Shown here: positions 16,945-26,249 of the stretch, piece after piece
Layout of the letters: the number at the start of each line of letters is the position of its first letter
Position numbering within the stretch: position 1 is the stretch's first letter
Assembly: GCA_022822085.1 (NCBI GenBank)
Contig: JAJECK010000004.1
Coordinates: 1-49,754, forward strand
DNA: 49,754 nt
Direction of reading: 5' to 3'
DNA from: Candidatus Poribacteria bacterium
GTDB lineage: Bacteria; Poribacteria; WGA-4E; WGA-3G
The notes under the pieces: model-generated
The model's database searches: none
What the model was told of the DNA's origin: nothing
What the model saw: the letters and a program-made list of their open reading frames with translations, nothing else
Made by a program: the position numbers and the translations under genes

Positions 16945-17691
16945 ATGGCAAAAGCAACTTTTAGAATCTGGCGCGGAGATGCCGACGAGGCACAATTCGT
17001 TGATTACGAAACAGAAGTCTCCGAAGGGATGGTCGTATTAGACGCTGTACATCGTATCCAAGCGGAGCAGGCGAATGATCTAGCTGTGAGATGGAACTGC
17101 AAGGCTGGCAAATGCGGATCCTGTTCTGCAGAGGTAAACGGTAACCCCAAATTAATGTGTATGATGCGCCTCAACGATTTACCGCTGGACAAACCTGTCA
17201 CCGTCGAACCGATGCGCGCATTTCCGATTATTAAAGACCTCGTTACAGATGTGTCGTGGAACTTTAAAGTTAAAGAGAAAATGAAACCTTTCACGCCACG
17301 GCCGCCCGATGCAGAAGATGGCACATGGCGAATGGAGCAGGAAGATATTGACCATATTCAAGAGTTCCGAAAATGTATTGAATGCTTTCTCTGTCAAGAT
17401 GTTTGTCACGTTTTACGTGAGCACGATCTTCATGATGAGTTTATAGGACCCAGGTTCTTCGTCTACGCAGCGTCTTTAGAGATGCACCCGATAGATACTG
17501 AAAATCGGTTAGAAGAATTGAAAAATGAGGACGGTATTGGGTATTGTAACATCACAAAATGCTGTACGAAAGTTTGCCCTGAACATATAACAATTACGGA
17601 CAATGCAATTATTCCACTAAAAGAACGCGTTGTGGACCAGTTTTATGATCCGATTAAAAAACTTTTCCGCGTTTTTAGTGGAAAAGCATAA
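16945..17691 (+). CDS. sdhB: Succinate dehydrogenase/fumarate reductase iron-sulfur subunit
   Basis: 248 residues with the N-terminal 2Fe-2S cysteines C52, C57, C60 and C72 and the first ferredoxin-type cluster C144, C147, C150 and C154 (CIECFLCQDVC). A second set follows at CNITKCCTKVCP near residue 205. These carry electrons from the flavin to the quinone site. AAGGAA precedes ATG 16945, and the gap to sdhA is 26 bp, so it is the third gene of the operon. Confidence 0.95.
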   Translation: MAKATFRIWRGDADEAQFVDYETEVSEGMVVLDAVHRIQAEQANDLAVRWNCKAGKCGSCSAEVNGNPKLMCMMRLNDLPLDKPVTVEPMRAFPIIKDLVTDVSWNFKVKEKMKPFTPRPPDAEDGTWRMEQEDIDHIQEFRKCIECFLCQDVCHVLREHDLHDEFIGPRFFVYAASLEMHPIDTENRLEELKNEDGIGYCNITKCCTKVCPEHITITDNAIIPLKERVVDQFYDPIKKLFRVFSGKA

Positions 17692-17698
17692 GGTAAAT

Positions 17699-17929
17699 AT
17701 GTATAATAATCCAATCTGGGATGAAAACCTAATTGACCAAAAGGTTACGTGCACACTTGAAATGGATGGCAAGTTGATCATTATTAAAAATGTACCTGCC
17801 CGAGTTAATCTTGAAACAGGTGAACAATTTTTCTCACCCGAAACTGTAGATCGTTTACAACAGATTGTGTGGGAAGGACAGCAACCTATTCAAACTGTGA
17901 CATTACCTGTCCACGAGTATACAAATTGA
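17699..17929 (+). CDS. Small YgiT-like protein lacking the zinc finger
   Basis: 76 residues starting at ATG 17699, 7 bases after the sdhB stop. The stretch VTCTLEMDGKLIIIKNVPARVNLETGEQFFSPETVDRL resembles YgiT/MqsA-type proteins, where KNVPA is followed by a CxxC knuckle and then GE.(F/Y)..E....L. Here the cysteine pair is replaced (VNLETGE), so the zinc site is gone. Family members are usually antitoxins or partners of DUF4258-type toxins, but no toxin gene is adjacent. It could be a decayed or repurposed member. Position suggests co-transcription with the sdh operon. Confidence 0.65.
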   Translation: MYNNPIWDENLIDQKVTCTLEMDGKLIIIKNVPARVNLETGEQFFSPETVDRLQQIVWEGQQPIQTVTLPVHEYTN

Positions 17930-17975
17930 GTCAACGATTGCCAATAATTTGACATACCTTGGAGATATAAATAGA

Positions 17976-19109
17976 ATGGCAAGTAAGAACGATATTTTAA
18001 GAGTTGGTGTAATTGGACCCGGCGGCGCAGGACGCGGTAACACAATGGGATTTGCTACACGTCCCGATTGTCAAGTCGTCGCTGCAGCAGACGCTTATGA
18101 GTCCAGTTTAGATGCATTAGAAAATGCACTAAAAGATCGGGTTGAAGATTACAAACCCGGTAGCATGACGCGTTATCTCGGTGAATATGAATTTGTGGAA
18201 ATGCTAAACCATGAAGACCTGGACATTGTTGGTGTTTTCTCGCCACATTCCTTACATGATATTCATGTGAAATATGCTCTCCGCGCGGGGTGTCATGTTA
18301 TCGTTGAAAAGCCGATGGCAAATGTCGTCGGGGATGCGATTACAATAACAAAAATTGCACTCGGTAGTGGGTTACACCTTGTCGGTGGCTATCAACGTCA
18401 TTATGATAACACCTACATAACAGGAAGACTTGCAATTGCCGATGGACGCATAGGGGAGCTTCAGAAATTTGAAGTCTACATGGCACAACGATGGGGTGCT
18501 GGTGGCTGGCGTGGTGATCCTCGTTTCTCTGGTGGTGGACAACCGAATGACTCTGGAAGTCATTTGCAAGATATTTTCCTTTGGATGACCGATAGATTGC
18601 CGTCAAAAGTTTACGGCACAACCGACATGAAATTTGAGGACAATGATGGAAATCTTGTGCCGAAATTCGTTGAGATTAATTCATACTCAGATGTAACACT
18701 TGATAACGGGGCAGAAGGCACTATCACTATTATGGGTAACACACGTGTCGGTTTTGAAGAGTGGGTTATTCTTGAAGGTGATCAAGGGACAATAGAAATC
18801 AAAAACGGAATCCGTTTTACACCTAAAGGTGGAGAAGCAGAAGACCTTTCATATCCGAGACCCGAAGGATATCCAAAGAGTAAAGTCGATCAACTTGTCG
18901 GGCTTGTCCAAGGTGAATACGATGCAAACTATACCTCAGGGATCAACGGGATACGAACCAGTTGGTTGACAAACTCAATACTTGAAGCCGGAAAAGGTCC
19001 AGACGAAAAAAACAGTGTGGATTGCCAAAAACTAATTGAAAAAGAAGGATATAGTCAACAAGAAGTGTTAGATCTAATTGACCTATGTGTCTCAAAACAG
19101 ATGTATTAG
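17976..19109 (+). CDS. Gfo/Idh/MocA family oxidoreductase
   Basis: 377 residues. The Rossmann start RVGVIGPGGAGRGN is near residue 8, the conserved EKP motif is at VIVEKPMAN near residue 109, and the substrate-domain helix carries NDSGSHLQDIF near 187, where the histidine is a common catalytic position in this family. These enzymes oxidise or reduce sugars, inositols or related compounds with NAD(P). The substrate is unknown. ATG 17976 with GGAGA 10 bases upstream is preferred over TTG 17949. Single-gene unit followed by hairpin repeats. Confidence 0.92.
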   Translation: MASKNDILRVGVIGPGGAGRGNTMGFATRPDCQVVAAADAYESSLDALENALKDRVEDYKPGSMTRYLGEYEFVEMLNHEDLDIVGVFSPHSLHDIHVKYALRAGCHVIVEKPMANVVGDAITITKIALGSGLHLVGGYQRHYDNTYITGRLAIADGRIGELQKFEVYMAQRWGAGGWRGDPRFSGGGQPNDSGSHLQDIFLWMTDRLPSKVYGTTDMKFEDNDGNLVPKFVEINSYSDVTLDNGAEGTITIMGNTRVGFEEWVILEGDQGTIEIKNGIRFTPKGGEAEDLSYPRPEGYPKSKVDQLVGLVQGEYDANYTSGINGIRTSWLTNSILEAGKGPDEKNSVDCQKLIEKEGYSQQEVLDLIDLCVSKQMY

Positions 19110-19351
19110 GCACACCACAAGCGTGAATTTTAAGGATATATCATCCTGTTGGCGGGGTTTCTAACTCCGAATTCAGTGGAAAATGACATGAATTAGTTTT
19201 CGTAGTCGCACAATTCGTTTGAGACTCTTATATTCTCTACCTCAGTCTGAGTTCAATCTCATAATAAGGTATTCTTAATTTGAACTGAAAATGAGAATAA
19301 TCGATAGGAATGATATTATATCAATTCTAATTATTTTTGGACCATTCTTGC

Positions 19352-19427
19352 GTAGGTCGGGTAGAGGCACGAAACCCGACATGAGAACCACAATCAACAC
19401 ATGGCGGATTTCGTGCCTCTACCCTAC
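19352..19427. repeat. Long hairpin repeat, GTAGGTCGGGT type, copy 2
   Basis: Arms beginning GTAGGTCGGGTAGAGGCACG (19352) are inverted at the right end, finishing CCCTAC at 19427, with a few mismatches. The gene-less interval 19110-19693 holds this and the next hairpin; nothing else is evident. Confidence 0.75.
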
Positions 19428-19524
19428 AGATGAAAAAGGGTACATTATAAAGTAGAAATGGTATTACATTAAATCGTCCAGTGTTCTGTCAACTTCTAAT
19501 TGAAGGTCCAGTTTTCTTCTGTCC

Positions 19525-19604
19525 GTCGGGTAGAGCGAAGCGAAACCCGACACGTATTGATTATGTCTGTCATGTCGGGTTTCGCTTCGCTCTACCCGAC
19601 CTAC
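19525..19604. repeat. Long hairpin repeat, GTAGGTCGGGT type, copy 3
   Basis: Arms GTCGGGTAGAGCGAAGCGAA (from 19525) and its complement (ending 19600, with CTAC to 19604) are perfectly inverted over about 28 bp. The loop and right arm closely match those of the copy at 42356. Confidence 0.8.
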
Positions 19605-19693
19605 AAAATAGCACTTGACAAAGCACTAGTGTTCTTTATTTAATGGGTAATTATAAAATGTTTGATAATTTAGAATTAGAAAGGAGAAAAACC

Positions 19694-21631
19694 ATGAAAT
19701 ATGTCAACTACTGTCTGCTTACTGCTATATTTCTTTTCTCTATGACGCAAGTTGGATGTCTATCCGGAAATGCACTAAGCACAGGAGATAAATTAGTTGA
19801 AGCGAAAGACTATCGCGGCGCAATAGATGCATATCAACGGGTAGTTGATACCAACCCCGGCACACCAGAAGCACGAAAAGCACAAATCGCAATCGGAGAT
19901 CTTAACGTTGAAAGAATGAATCGCCCGGAAAAAGGTATAAAGGCTTATGAAGCCGTTATTGCAGAAGCACCTGAAAGTGATGAAGCTGCAGAAGCACACT
20001 ACAACCTGGGTATGTATTATTACCAACATAAACAAGATTATGATGCAGCACAAGTTCAATTTGATACTATTATCAATAAGTTTCCACATCTTGAGTTGAG
20101 TCATAGAGCACAGTTAATGTTAGCAAAGAGTTATGAAGAAGGTAAAAAATATGAACAGGCTGTGGAAGTGTTTGATAACTTCGCAAACCGTAATCCACAA
20201 AGTGAACGCGCCGCTGTAGCTCTCGCAAACAAAGCAAGAATTCAACGAACACTAATTAAAGACAATGAAGAGGCAAAACGTACTTACCAATTTATGGTGA
20301 AAAAATACGGAAAACTCGATTCGGCACAATCACAGATTGAAAAGGCAAAAGAGGAATTGAATAAACTCAACGCTGCAATTCCTAAACCAGATAATCCTGA
20401 AGATACACAAATTGGACGGGCAATGAAAAGGCAAGAAGAACGACGTGAACGGGACAGACCGCAAGGTGCTGAAAAAAGTCCAGCTATGAAATCCAATGTC
20501 GTTGTTGAAGACTCTGGATTTGGAATTAGTGCTGAAGAGGTAATGAGAAGTTTCGGTGGTGGGACTCCAATAGCAGGGGACGATCAAGGTACATACTATG
20601 ACGCTGAATTAATGATTGCTGGTTTCTTTTATGGCGACGAACTATACCGGGATGCAGGTGCATTGCTATTTGATGCAATTGCACGCGCAGAAGCTGATAG
20701 AGCAAAACTTGAACCGATCAATTACATACGCCTCTCTATTTGTTATCGGAAACTCGGTATGCACGAAAAGGCTGCAAATGTCCTTAAAAAAGCCGCAAGT
20801 CGAAACCCCAAAGTCATTGATGCAATCATCAGTACCGGACAAAATCAGTATACAAATGAAGAATATGAGAAAGCAGTTGAAACATTTCAATCTGTCATCG
20901 GGATAAATAGCAATAAAGATTCAGAATTATACTGGTTAATCGGCAAGTCCTACGAAAAACTTGGTGAATACGAAAAAGAGAGGGATGCATTTGAAATGGC
21001 TGTTGCAAAAAATCCTGACAACCTCGATGCTTTACAAAGCCTTGCTGAAGTCCTCCATTACCGTTTAAAAGATCGAAAAACAGCCGTTATTTTCCAACAC
21101 CTCGTGGAGCAGAAAACGGATTCTTTTGTAACTATGAAGACCCTCGGGGACGTTTGTTATAAACATGGTGAATATGGTAAAGCGCAAATCAAATATAAAG
21201 CTGCAGCAATAACCGTAAAACGTCAACTGGAAAAATCCGAAAACGTCGCGGAGAAAAAAATTCTCACACATCAATACGGGTACGGCACTATTCTTGCGGC
21301 AATTTCCGCCTTCAAAAAAGGCAGAGAAGAAGATGCACAGAAGTTGATTGATACGCTTACCGATGAATATCCAGATCACTCATTGCTGCCATACGCAAAG
21401 GCTGAAATTGCACTTGTCAAAGGTGATGAACAAGTTGCCATAGATGCATTCAAAGAGGCGATAGAAAAAGACCCAAGCTCAGACATACCTGTGATAGCAC
21501 TCGGGGATTTCTATGTTTCTAAAGGTTACAATGATGAGGCAATAACACTTTGGGAAACTTATTTGGAAAAGGATAAATACAACGCAAAAGTGATGCAGCG
21601 GCTTAAACCTTTAAAGGAGAGTTCAGAGTAG
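19694..21631 (+). CDS. TPR-repeat lipoprotein
   Basis: 645 residues. The start at ATG 19694 has AAAGGAG 8 bases upstream and gives a lipoprotein signal with lipobox (VGC) near residue 22. The body is tetratricopeptide repeats in two blocks: about residues 30-200 (A..A.KDYRGAIDAYQRV, YYQHKQDYDAAQVQFDTII, YEEGKKYEQAVEVFDNF) and 300-640 (YEKAVETFQSVI, YEKERDAFEMAV and so on). A charged, Pro-containing linker between them is rich in Arg and Glu. The first block resembles BamD/YbgF-like outer-membrane assembly TPRs. It is probably an outer-membrane lipoprotein scaffold. A terminator hairpin follows. Confidence 0.88.
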   Translation: MKYVNYCLLTAIFLFSMTQVGCLSGNALSTGDKLVEAKDYRGAIDAYQRVVDTNPGTPEARKAQIAIGDLNVERMNRPEKGIKAYEAVIAEAPESDEAAEAHYNLGMYYYQHKQDYDAAQVQFDTIINKFPHLELSHRAQLMLAKSYEEGKKYEQAVEVFDNFANRNPQSERAAVALANKARIQRTLIKDNEEAKRTYQFMVKKYGKLDSAQSQIEKAKEELNKLNAAIPKPDNPEDTQIGRAMKRQEERRERDRPQGAEKSPAMKSNVVVEDSGFGISAEEVMRSFGGGTPIAGDDQGTYYDAELMIAGFFYGDELYRDAGALLFDAIARAEADRAKLEPINYIRLSICYRKLGMHEKAANVLKKAASRNPKVIDAIISTGQNQYTNEEYEKAVETFQSVIGINSNKDSELYWLIGKSYEKLGEYEKERDAFEMAVAKNPDNLDALQSLAEVLHYRLKDRKTAVIFQHLVEQKTDSFVTMKTLGDVCYKHGEYGKAQIKYKAAAITVKRQLEKSENVAEKKILTHQYGYGTILAAISAFKKGREEDAQKLIDTLTDEYPDHSLLPYAKAEIALVKGDEQVAIDAFKEAIEKDPSSDIPVIALGDFYVSKGYNDEAITLWETYLEKDKYNAKVMQRLKPLKESSE

Positions 21632-21658
21632 TATTTCCTTTCAAGTTTCATAAAATAG

Positions 21659-21690
21659 GGATTGGCGCGGTTCAAATTCCGCACCAATCC
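21659..21690 (+). terminator. Hairpin terminator after TPR lipoprotein gene
   Basis: GGATTGGCGCGG (21659-21670) pairs with CCGCACCAATCC (21679-21690), one mismatch, 8-nt loop, 27 bases after the stop. No T-run follows. Confidence 0.65.
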
Positions 21691-21783
21691 TACATTAAAC
21701 TCAAATTTACGTCCATTATCCAATAAGAAGACTCTGTTTAATTAACGATAATTTATCTAATTTTAACTTTTTTCAAAAAATAC

Positions 21784-21812
21784 TTGACATTTAATTGGTA
21801 ATTGTGTATAAT
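21784..21812 (+). promoter_or_regulatory. Consensus sigma-70 promoter before rho
   Basis: TTGACA (21784-21789) and TATAAT (21807-21812) are both perfect and 17 bases apart. Transcription should start near 21819, giving a leader of about 420 nt before rho. This is the strongest promoter-like sequence I see in the window. Confidence 0.8.
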
Positions 21813-21818
21813 AATAGT

Positions 21819-22238
21819 TGATATGATCAGATGATGATCAAGTAATCGGTCCTAACACAAAAAAGGATGTCAAATTCCTTCCAAAATTTTCATACGGACC
21901 CCAACAAATCAATCCCAAATAAGTTTTTATCATACAAGTTCCCACCACAATATTTCAGTTGTGATTCCATGTGCTTGTTTGCCCTCCGGGCACGATGAAA
22001 TTTCCCAAAAATGTCTATTACGGTTCAAACTATCATAACAATTCAATTTAATTTACTCTCCTACATCTTAGTCAGGAGAATTATTAGTATAATGAAGACA
22101 GTTCCTCAGCATTTCGCTCGGCTCTGTCAAATAAAAAAGTATTTACCTGATACCATATTAGCAATTTGGCACACAGAAAACACAATGTCCATTGAATTGT
22201 TAAGTGGGAACAGGTATCAACGAGGAGTATAAGTAACT
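21819..22238 (+). promoter_or_regulatory. Long 5' leader of rho
   Basis: About 420 bases between the predicted start and ATG 22239 with no confident gene. A small TGCCC/GGGCA hairpin lies near 21980. A 73-codon open frame (22011-22232) ends 6 bases before rho, but it has no ribosome site. In E. coli the rho leader is the site of autogenous attenuation, so an analogous role is plausible here. Confidence 0.4.
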
Positions 22239-23567
22239 ATGGAGAGCTTGGAAATAGGCAAGCTCCAAGAAATGGAGATTTCGACCTTAAATACCATGGC
22301 GCAATCCTGCGGAATTGAAGAGACAGATTCTTTACGTAAGGATGAACTCATTAATCGGATTATTGAAGAGGTCACTGAACAGAATATTCCCCTCTATGGA
22401 AAAGGTGTTTTACAAATATTAGATGACCGCGACCAAAATTACGGTTTTCTCCGATCACCACGATCAAATTATTTCCAAAGTGATGAGGATATATATGTCT
22501 CTTCTTCTCAAATTCGGTTGTTCGGATTGCAGACCGGTCATGTTGTTGAAGGTTTAGTTCGTCCACCCAAAAAGTCGGAGAATAAAACTGAACGCTATTT
22601 CGCTCTGTTACAGATAGAGAAAGTGAACGGTTCACCGCCTGAAATGGTTAAGACGCGAACACCCTTCGGCAATCTCGACCCGATTTTCCCGTATGAAAAG
22701 TTGAAGTTAGAACATAATGCTTCTGAATTTGGAACACGGATCATTGATCTAATCGCACCCATCGGAAAAGGACAACGCGGATTAATTGTCGCCCCTCCTT
22801 TTAGTGGAAAGACAACTCTTCTCAAAAATATCGCCTGCGGTATTGAAACAAACCATCCTGAAGTCTCACTCATATTTTTGCTAATTGATGAACGCCCGGA
22901 GGAAGTAACGGATGTTGTCCGAACGGTTAAAGGGGAGGTCATCAGTTCTACTTTTGATGAACCACCAGAACGACATACACAGGTCGCAGAAATGGCAATT
23001 GAAAAAGCTAAACGGATGGTGGAATGTGGTGAAGATGTTATTATACTGTTGGATAGTATGACACGGCTTGCAAGGGCATATAACATGACCGCCCCGCACA
23101 GTGGCAGAACTCTTTCAGGGGGATTAGATGCAATGGCGATTGTTGAACCACGTAAATTTTGTGGGGCAGCACGAAAATTTGAAGAGGGTGGAAGTCTGAC
23201 TATTATCGCTTCAGTTCTTGTTGATACTGAAAGCCGTTCAGACACACATATCTATGAAGAATTTAAAGGCACAGCCAACATGGAAATCCATATGGATCGC
23301 ACATTGTTGGAACTTCGAATTTTCCCAGCAATCAACATCGAAAAATCTAAGACGCGCCGTGAAGAACTTTTGTTAGAACCAGATGTCCTCAACAAAGTTT
23401 GGGTTTTACGCAAGTTCATCAGTCAAATGAGTATGGCCGAATCTATGGAGCTCCTGATTAAACAGTTCGGCAAGACCGAAACAAATGAAGCATTTCTTGA
23501 AATGATGACTGCAGATGCCGGACAGGTGACAAAAGCACGGCCAAAACCCGCAAGAACTGCAAAATAG
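22239..23567 (+). CDS. rho: Transcription termination factor Rho
   Basis: 442 residues, close to the usual 420 or so. An N-terminal Rho-N helical domain (about 10-45) and a cold-shock-like RNA-binding domain with YGFLR near residue 68 precede the RecA-type ATPase: Walker A APPFSGKT at 185-192, then [11 protein letters not shown], Walker [17 protein letters not shown] and the Q/R-loop region SGGLDA. The Walker A differs from the common PP(K/R)AGKT by having Phe-Ser. Rho is the hexameric helicase that releases RNA polymerase. The AGGAG before ATG 22239 is good. It is followed by rpmE, prfA and prmC, a common gene order. Confidence 0.97.
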   Translation: MESLEIGKLQEMEISTLNTMAQSCGIEETDSLRKDELINRIIEEVTEQNIPLYGKGVLQILDDRDQNYGFLRSPRSNYFQSDEDIYVSSSQIRLFGLQTGHVVEGLVRPPKKSENKTERYFALLQIEKVNGSPPEMVKTRTPFGNLDPIFPYEKLKLEHNASEFGTRIIDLIAPIGKGQRGLIVAPPFSGKTTLLKNIACGIETNHPEVSLIFLLIDERPEEVTDVVRTVKGEVISSTFDEPPERHTQVAEMAIEKAKRMVECGEDVIILLDSMTRLARAYNMTAPHSGRTLSGGLDAMAIVEPRKFCGAARKFEEGGSLTIIASVLVDTESRSDTHIYEEFKGTANMEIHMDRTLLELRIFPAINIEKSKTRREELLLEPDVLNKVWVLRKFISQMSMAESMELLIKQFGKTETNEAFLEMMTADAGQVTKARPKPARTAK

Positions 23568-23729
23568 GATTATAACACAGGTAGATTGGATTTATCGTGT
23601 GTTCTTAATCTTTATAAGAAATTTATTCAATATTAAGGTATAATATTAGATAGTTAGTTAAGCAGTACTTGATTAGGGTATCTCAGAACGACTAACTATA
23701 AAAATCTATCGTGAAATATGGAGAAAATC

Positions 23730-23945
23730 ATGAAACCCGAAATACATCCAGAAACAACTGAGTGTACTATCAATTGCGTTTGTGGTGCAACATATCAAAC
23801 GGTTACAATTCAAGCGGATATGCGTGTAGATGTGTGTGCAAAATGCCATCCATTCTATACAGGTCAACAAACAAGGTTTATTGACACAGCAGGACGCGTT
23901 GAGAGTTTTAGACGTAGATATGGGCTTACTGAAGAAAAATCGTAA
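23730..23945 (+). CDS. rpmE: 50S ribosomal protein L31
   Basis: 71 residues, normal for bL31. The family start MKPEIHPE and the four zinc cysteines in CVC and [10 protein letters not shown] mark the zinc-binding (C+) form. ATG 23730 with GGAGA upstream is chosen over ATG 23718 because bL31 begins with M.(K/P).IHP. It lies in the rho-rpmE-prfA-prmC cluster. Confidence 0.95.
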   Translation: MKPEIHPETTECTINCVCGATYQTVTIQADMRVDVCAKCHPFYTGQQTRFIDTAGRVESFRRRYGLTEEKS

Positions 23946-24009
23946 CGGCGTGCTAATCCTCTGATAATTCATTTAGGTTGTTATCGTATTTGACAATATA
24001 GAGATTGCA

Positions 24010-25083
24010 ATGATTGATAAACTCAAAGAGATTCAAAGTAAATTTATTGAGGTAGAAAAATCCCTGAGTGATCCTGTCCAAATCGCCAACCCGCAGCGAT
24101 TGCAGGAACTCTCCAAGACACACGCCGAACTTTCGCCAATTGTTTCCGCATATAAAGACTATCAACAACTGGAAACTGCTATTGATGAAACACAGACAAT
24201 GTTAGCAGATGAAAGTGATGCCGATATGTTAGCCTTGGCACAAGAGGAATTGGACAACCTCAAGAAACAGCAAGATGAACTTATTGATGCACTTAAGATG
24301 CTTCTTATTCCAAAAGATCCAAATGACGAGAAAAATGTCATTATCGAAATCAGAGCAGGCACTGGCGGCGAAGAAGCAAGCCTTTTTGCAGCTGAGATTT
24401 TTCGTTTGTATACACGATATGCTGAGAGAAAAGGTTGGAAAATTGAACTGCTCAGTGCAAATGCTACAGGTTTAAAAGGATTCAAAGAGGTTATCTTTTC
24501 TATTGAAGGGAAAGCTGCATACAGTCTTCTGAAGTACGAAGGGGGCATTCACCGCGTTCAGCGGATCCCAACTACGGAAACCAGCGGACGTATTCATACA
24601 TCAGCAGTTACTGTGGCAGTCCTACCAGAAGCAGAAGAAATAGATGTTCAAATTGATGAAGCTACCGAATTACGGATAGATACCTATCGATCATCAGGTC
24701 CCGGTGGACAGAGCGTTAATACCACAGATTCCGCTATCCGTATAACACACATTCCCACAGGTATCGTTGTAACTCAGCAAGACGAAAAATCGCAGCACAA
24801 AAATCGATCAAAAGCGATGAAGATTCTTCGGGCACGTTTGCAAGAAAGAAAACAAGCTGAACTTAACAAAGAACGATCAGAAACACGTCGGTCTATGGTT
24901 GGTAGCGGGGATAGAAGCGAAAAAATACGCACCTATAATTTCCCGCAATCACGCGTGACAGATCACCGAATACAATTCAGTTCACATCAATTGGATTCTG
25001 TGTTAGACGGTGATATAGATGCATTTATAGAACGATTAACCACAGCAGACCAAGCTGAGAAACTAAAGAACGAAGATATATAA
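24010..25083 (+). CDS. prfA: Peptide chain release factor 1
   Basis: 357 residues, normal for RF1. The tripeptide anticodon region reads RIPTTETSGRIHTS (PxT form, RF1 rather than the SPF of RF2), and the catalytic GGQ is in SSGPGGQSVNTTDSA near residue 232. RF1 reads UAA and UAG and releases the peptide; the glutamine is methylated by PrmC, encoded just downstream. A small hairpin (TATCCAT/ATGGATA) follows the stop within the 129-bp gap to prmC. Confidence 0.97.
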   Translation: MIDKLKEIQSKFIEVEKSLSDPVQIANPQRLQELSKTHAELSPIVSAYKDYQQLETAIDETQTMLADESDADMLALAQEELDNLKKQQDELIDALKMLLIPKDPNDEKNVIIEIRAGTGGEEASLFAAEIFRLYTRYAERKGWKIELLSANATGLKGFKEVIFSIEGKAAYSLLKYEGGIHRVQRIPTTETSGRIHTSAVTVAVLPEAEEIDVQIDEATELRIDTYRSSGPGGQSVNTTDSAIRITHIPTGIVVTQQDEKSQHKNRSKAMKILRARLQERKQAELNKERSETRRSMVGSGDRSEKIRTYNFPQSRVTDHRIQFSSHQLDSVLDGDIDAFIERLTTADQAEKLKNEDI

Positions 25084-25212
25084 GGAAAATTACTCAGATT
25101 CACTATCCATTATAAATGGATAAGAGGCAAAAAATTACTGATAATCCTTCCAAGTTACACCTCCCAGATTTAGCTTTCACTCGGACGGAGTTCTCGGATT
25201 ATATAAGATTCT

Positions 25213-26085
25213 ATGGCTACCAAAACCTGGCATGTGCTTGAACTCCTTGAGTGGACAACTGCTTATTTTGAAAAACATAACATACCCAACCCACGTTTAG
25301 ACGCTGAAGTACTACTCGGACACCTACTTGAGAAAAGTCGTCTACAACTATACCTACACTTTGATATGCCCGTTTTTCAGAATGATTTAGATGTATTCCG
25401 AGAGATGATTAAAAAACGGATTGCCAGAACACCGATTAGTTATCTTACAAATCACAAGGAATTCATGTCATTGAATTTCTATGTTGATGAACGGGTGCTC
25501 ATTCCTCGTCCAGAAACGGAATTTATCGTTGAAACTATACTCAAAGCGGATGCGGATACTTCCCAAAGCATACTTGAGATAGGAACTGGAAGCGGTATTA
25601 TTGCAACGTCTCTCGCTGTCAACAAGCCTGAATGGGATATAATTGCAACTGATATTTGTAAAGATGCTTTAGCAGTCGCAGAAATTAACAGGGATGCACA
25701 CGATTGTTCTGAACGTATTACTTTTTTACACGGTGATTTGTTTGACCCAATTAAGCAGTTAGAATCCACACGACGATATAATTGGGTTGTTTCCAACCCG
25801 CCTTATGTAATGACTAATGACTACGCATCATTGAGTCCAGATGTGTGTAACTATGAACCGCATATAGCCCTCTTTGCGGGTGAAGATGGGTTGTCCATCA
25901 TACGCGCTTTAATCGCTGAGGCACCGAATTATCTCCAACCTGAGGGTAAACTCATCTTTGAAATTGGGGACACACAAACAGAACCCGTCAAAGCGTTATT
26001 CCAAGAACAGTCAGCATATAAGAAGTATCAATTTATAAAGGATTATGCTGGTAAGGATAGGGTGGTTCTGGCAAGTTTGGAATGA
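25213..26085 (+). CDS. prmC: Release factor glutamine methyltransferase PrmC
   Basis: 290 residues. An N-terminal helical domain (about 1-75, PRLDAEVLLGHLL) precedes a SAM-binding Rossmann fold with EIGTGSGIIATSL near residue 121 and the catalytic NPPY in VVSNPPYVM near 196. It methylates the GGQ glutamine of release factors, which fits its place after prfA. Starts at ATG 25213. Confidence 0.95.
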   Translation: MATKTWHVLELLEWTTAYFEKHNIPNPRLDAEVLLGHLLEKSRLQLYLHFDMPVFQNDLDVFREMIKKRIARTPISYLTNHKEFMSLNFYVDERVLIPRPETEFIVETILKADADTSQSILEIGTGSGIIATSLAVNKPEWDIIATDICKDALAVAEINRDAHDCSERITFLHGDLFDPIKQLESTRRYNWVVSNPPYVMTNDYASLSPDVCNYEPHIALFAGEDGLSIIRALIAEAPNYLQPEGKLIFEIGDTQTEPVKALFQEQSAYKKYQFIKDYAGKDRVVLASLE

Positions 26086-26148
26086 TGGATAGCAGATCAA
26101 GATTTAGTTCATTTTCAGTGTAGACTAACACAAGTCGTATATCATTTG

Positions 26149-26173
26149 TAAGCGCGCTTTAAAAGCGCGCTTA
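26149..26173. terminator. Perfect palindrome, probable bidirectional terminator
   Basis: TAAGCGCGCTTTT and its complement form a 25-base perfect palindrome (apart from the centre) between convergent prmC and the PhyH-HEAT gene. A-runs and T-runs flank the GC core on each strand. Confidence 0.7.
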
Positions 26174-26249
26174 TTTGCTAATTTAACGCATACGGATTTA
26201 ATATACTTAGCAACAACACCCGATCTACGATATAAAACTGGAGATTCAA

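Noticed and set aside
22011..22232. A 73-codon frame in the rho leader ending 6 bp before rho
   Set aside because: No ribosome site and an odd composition; kept only as a possible leader peptide mentioned under the leader feature.
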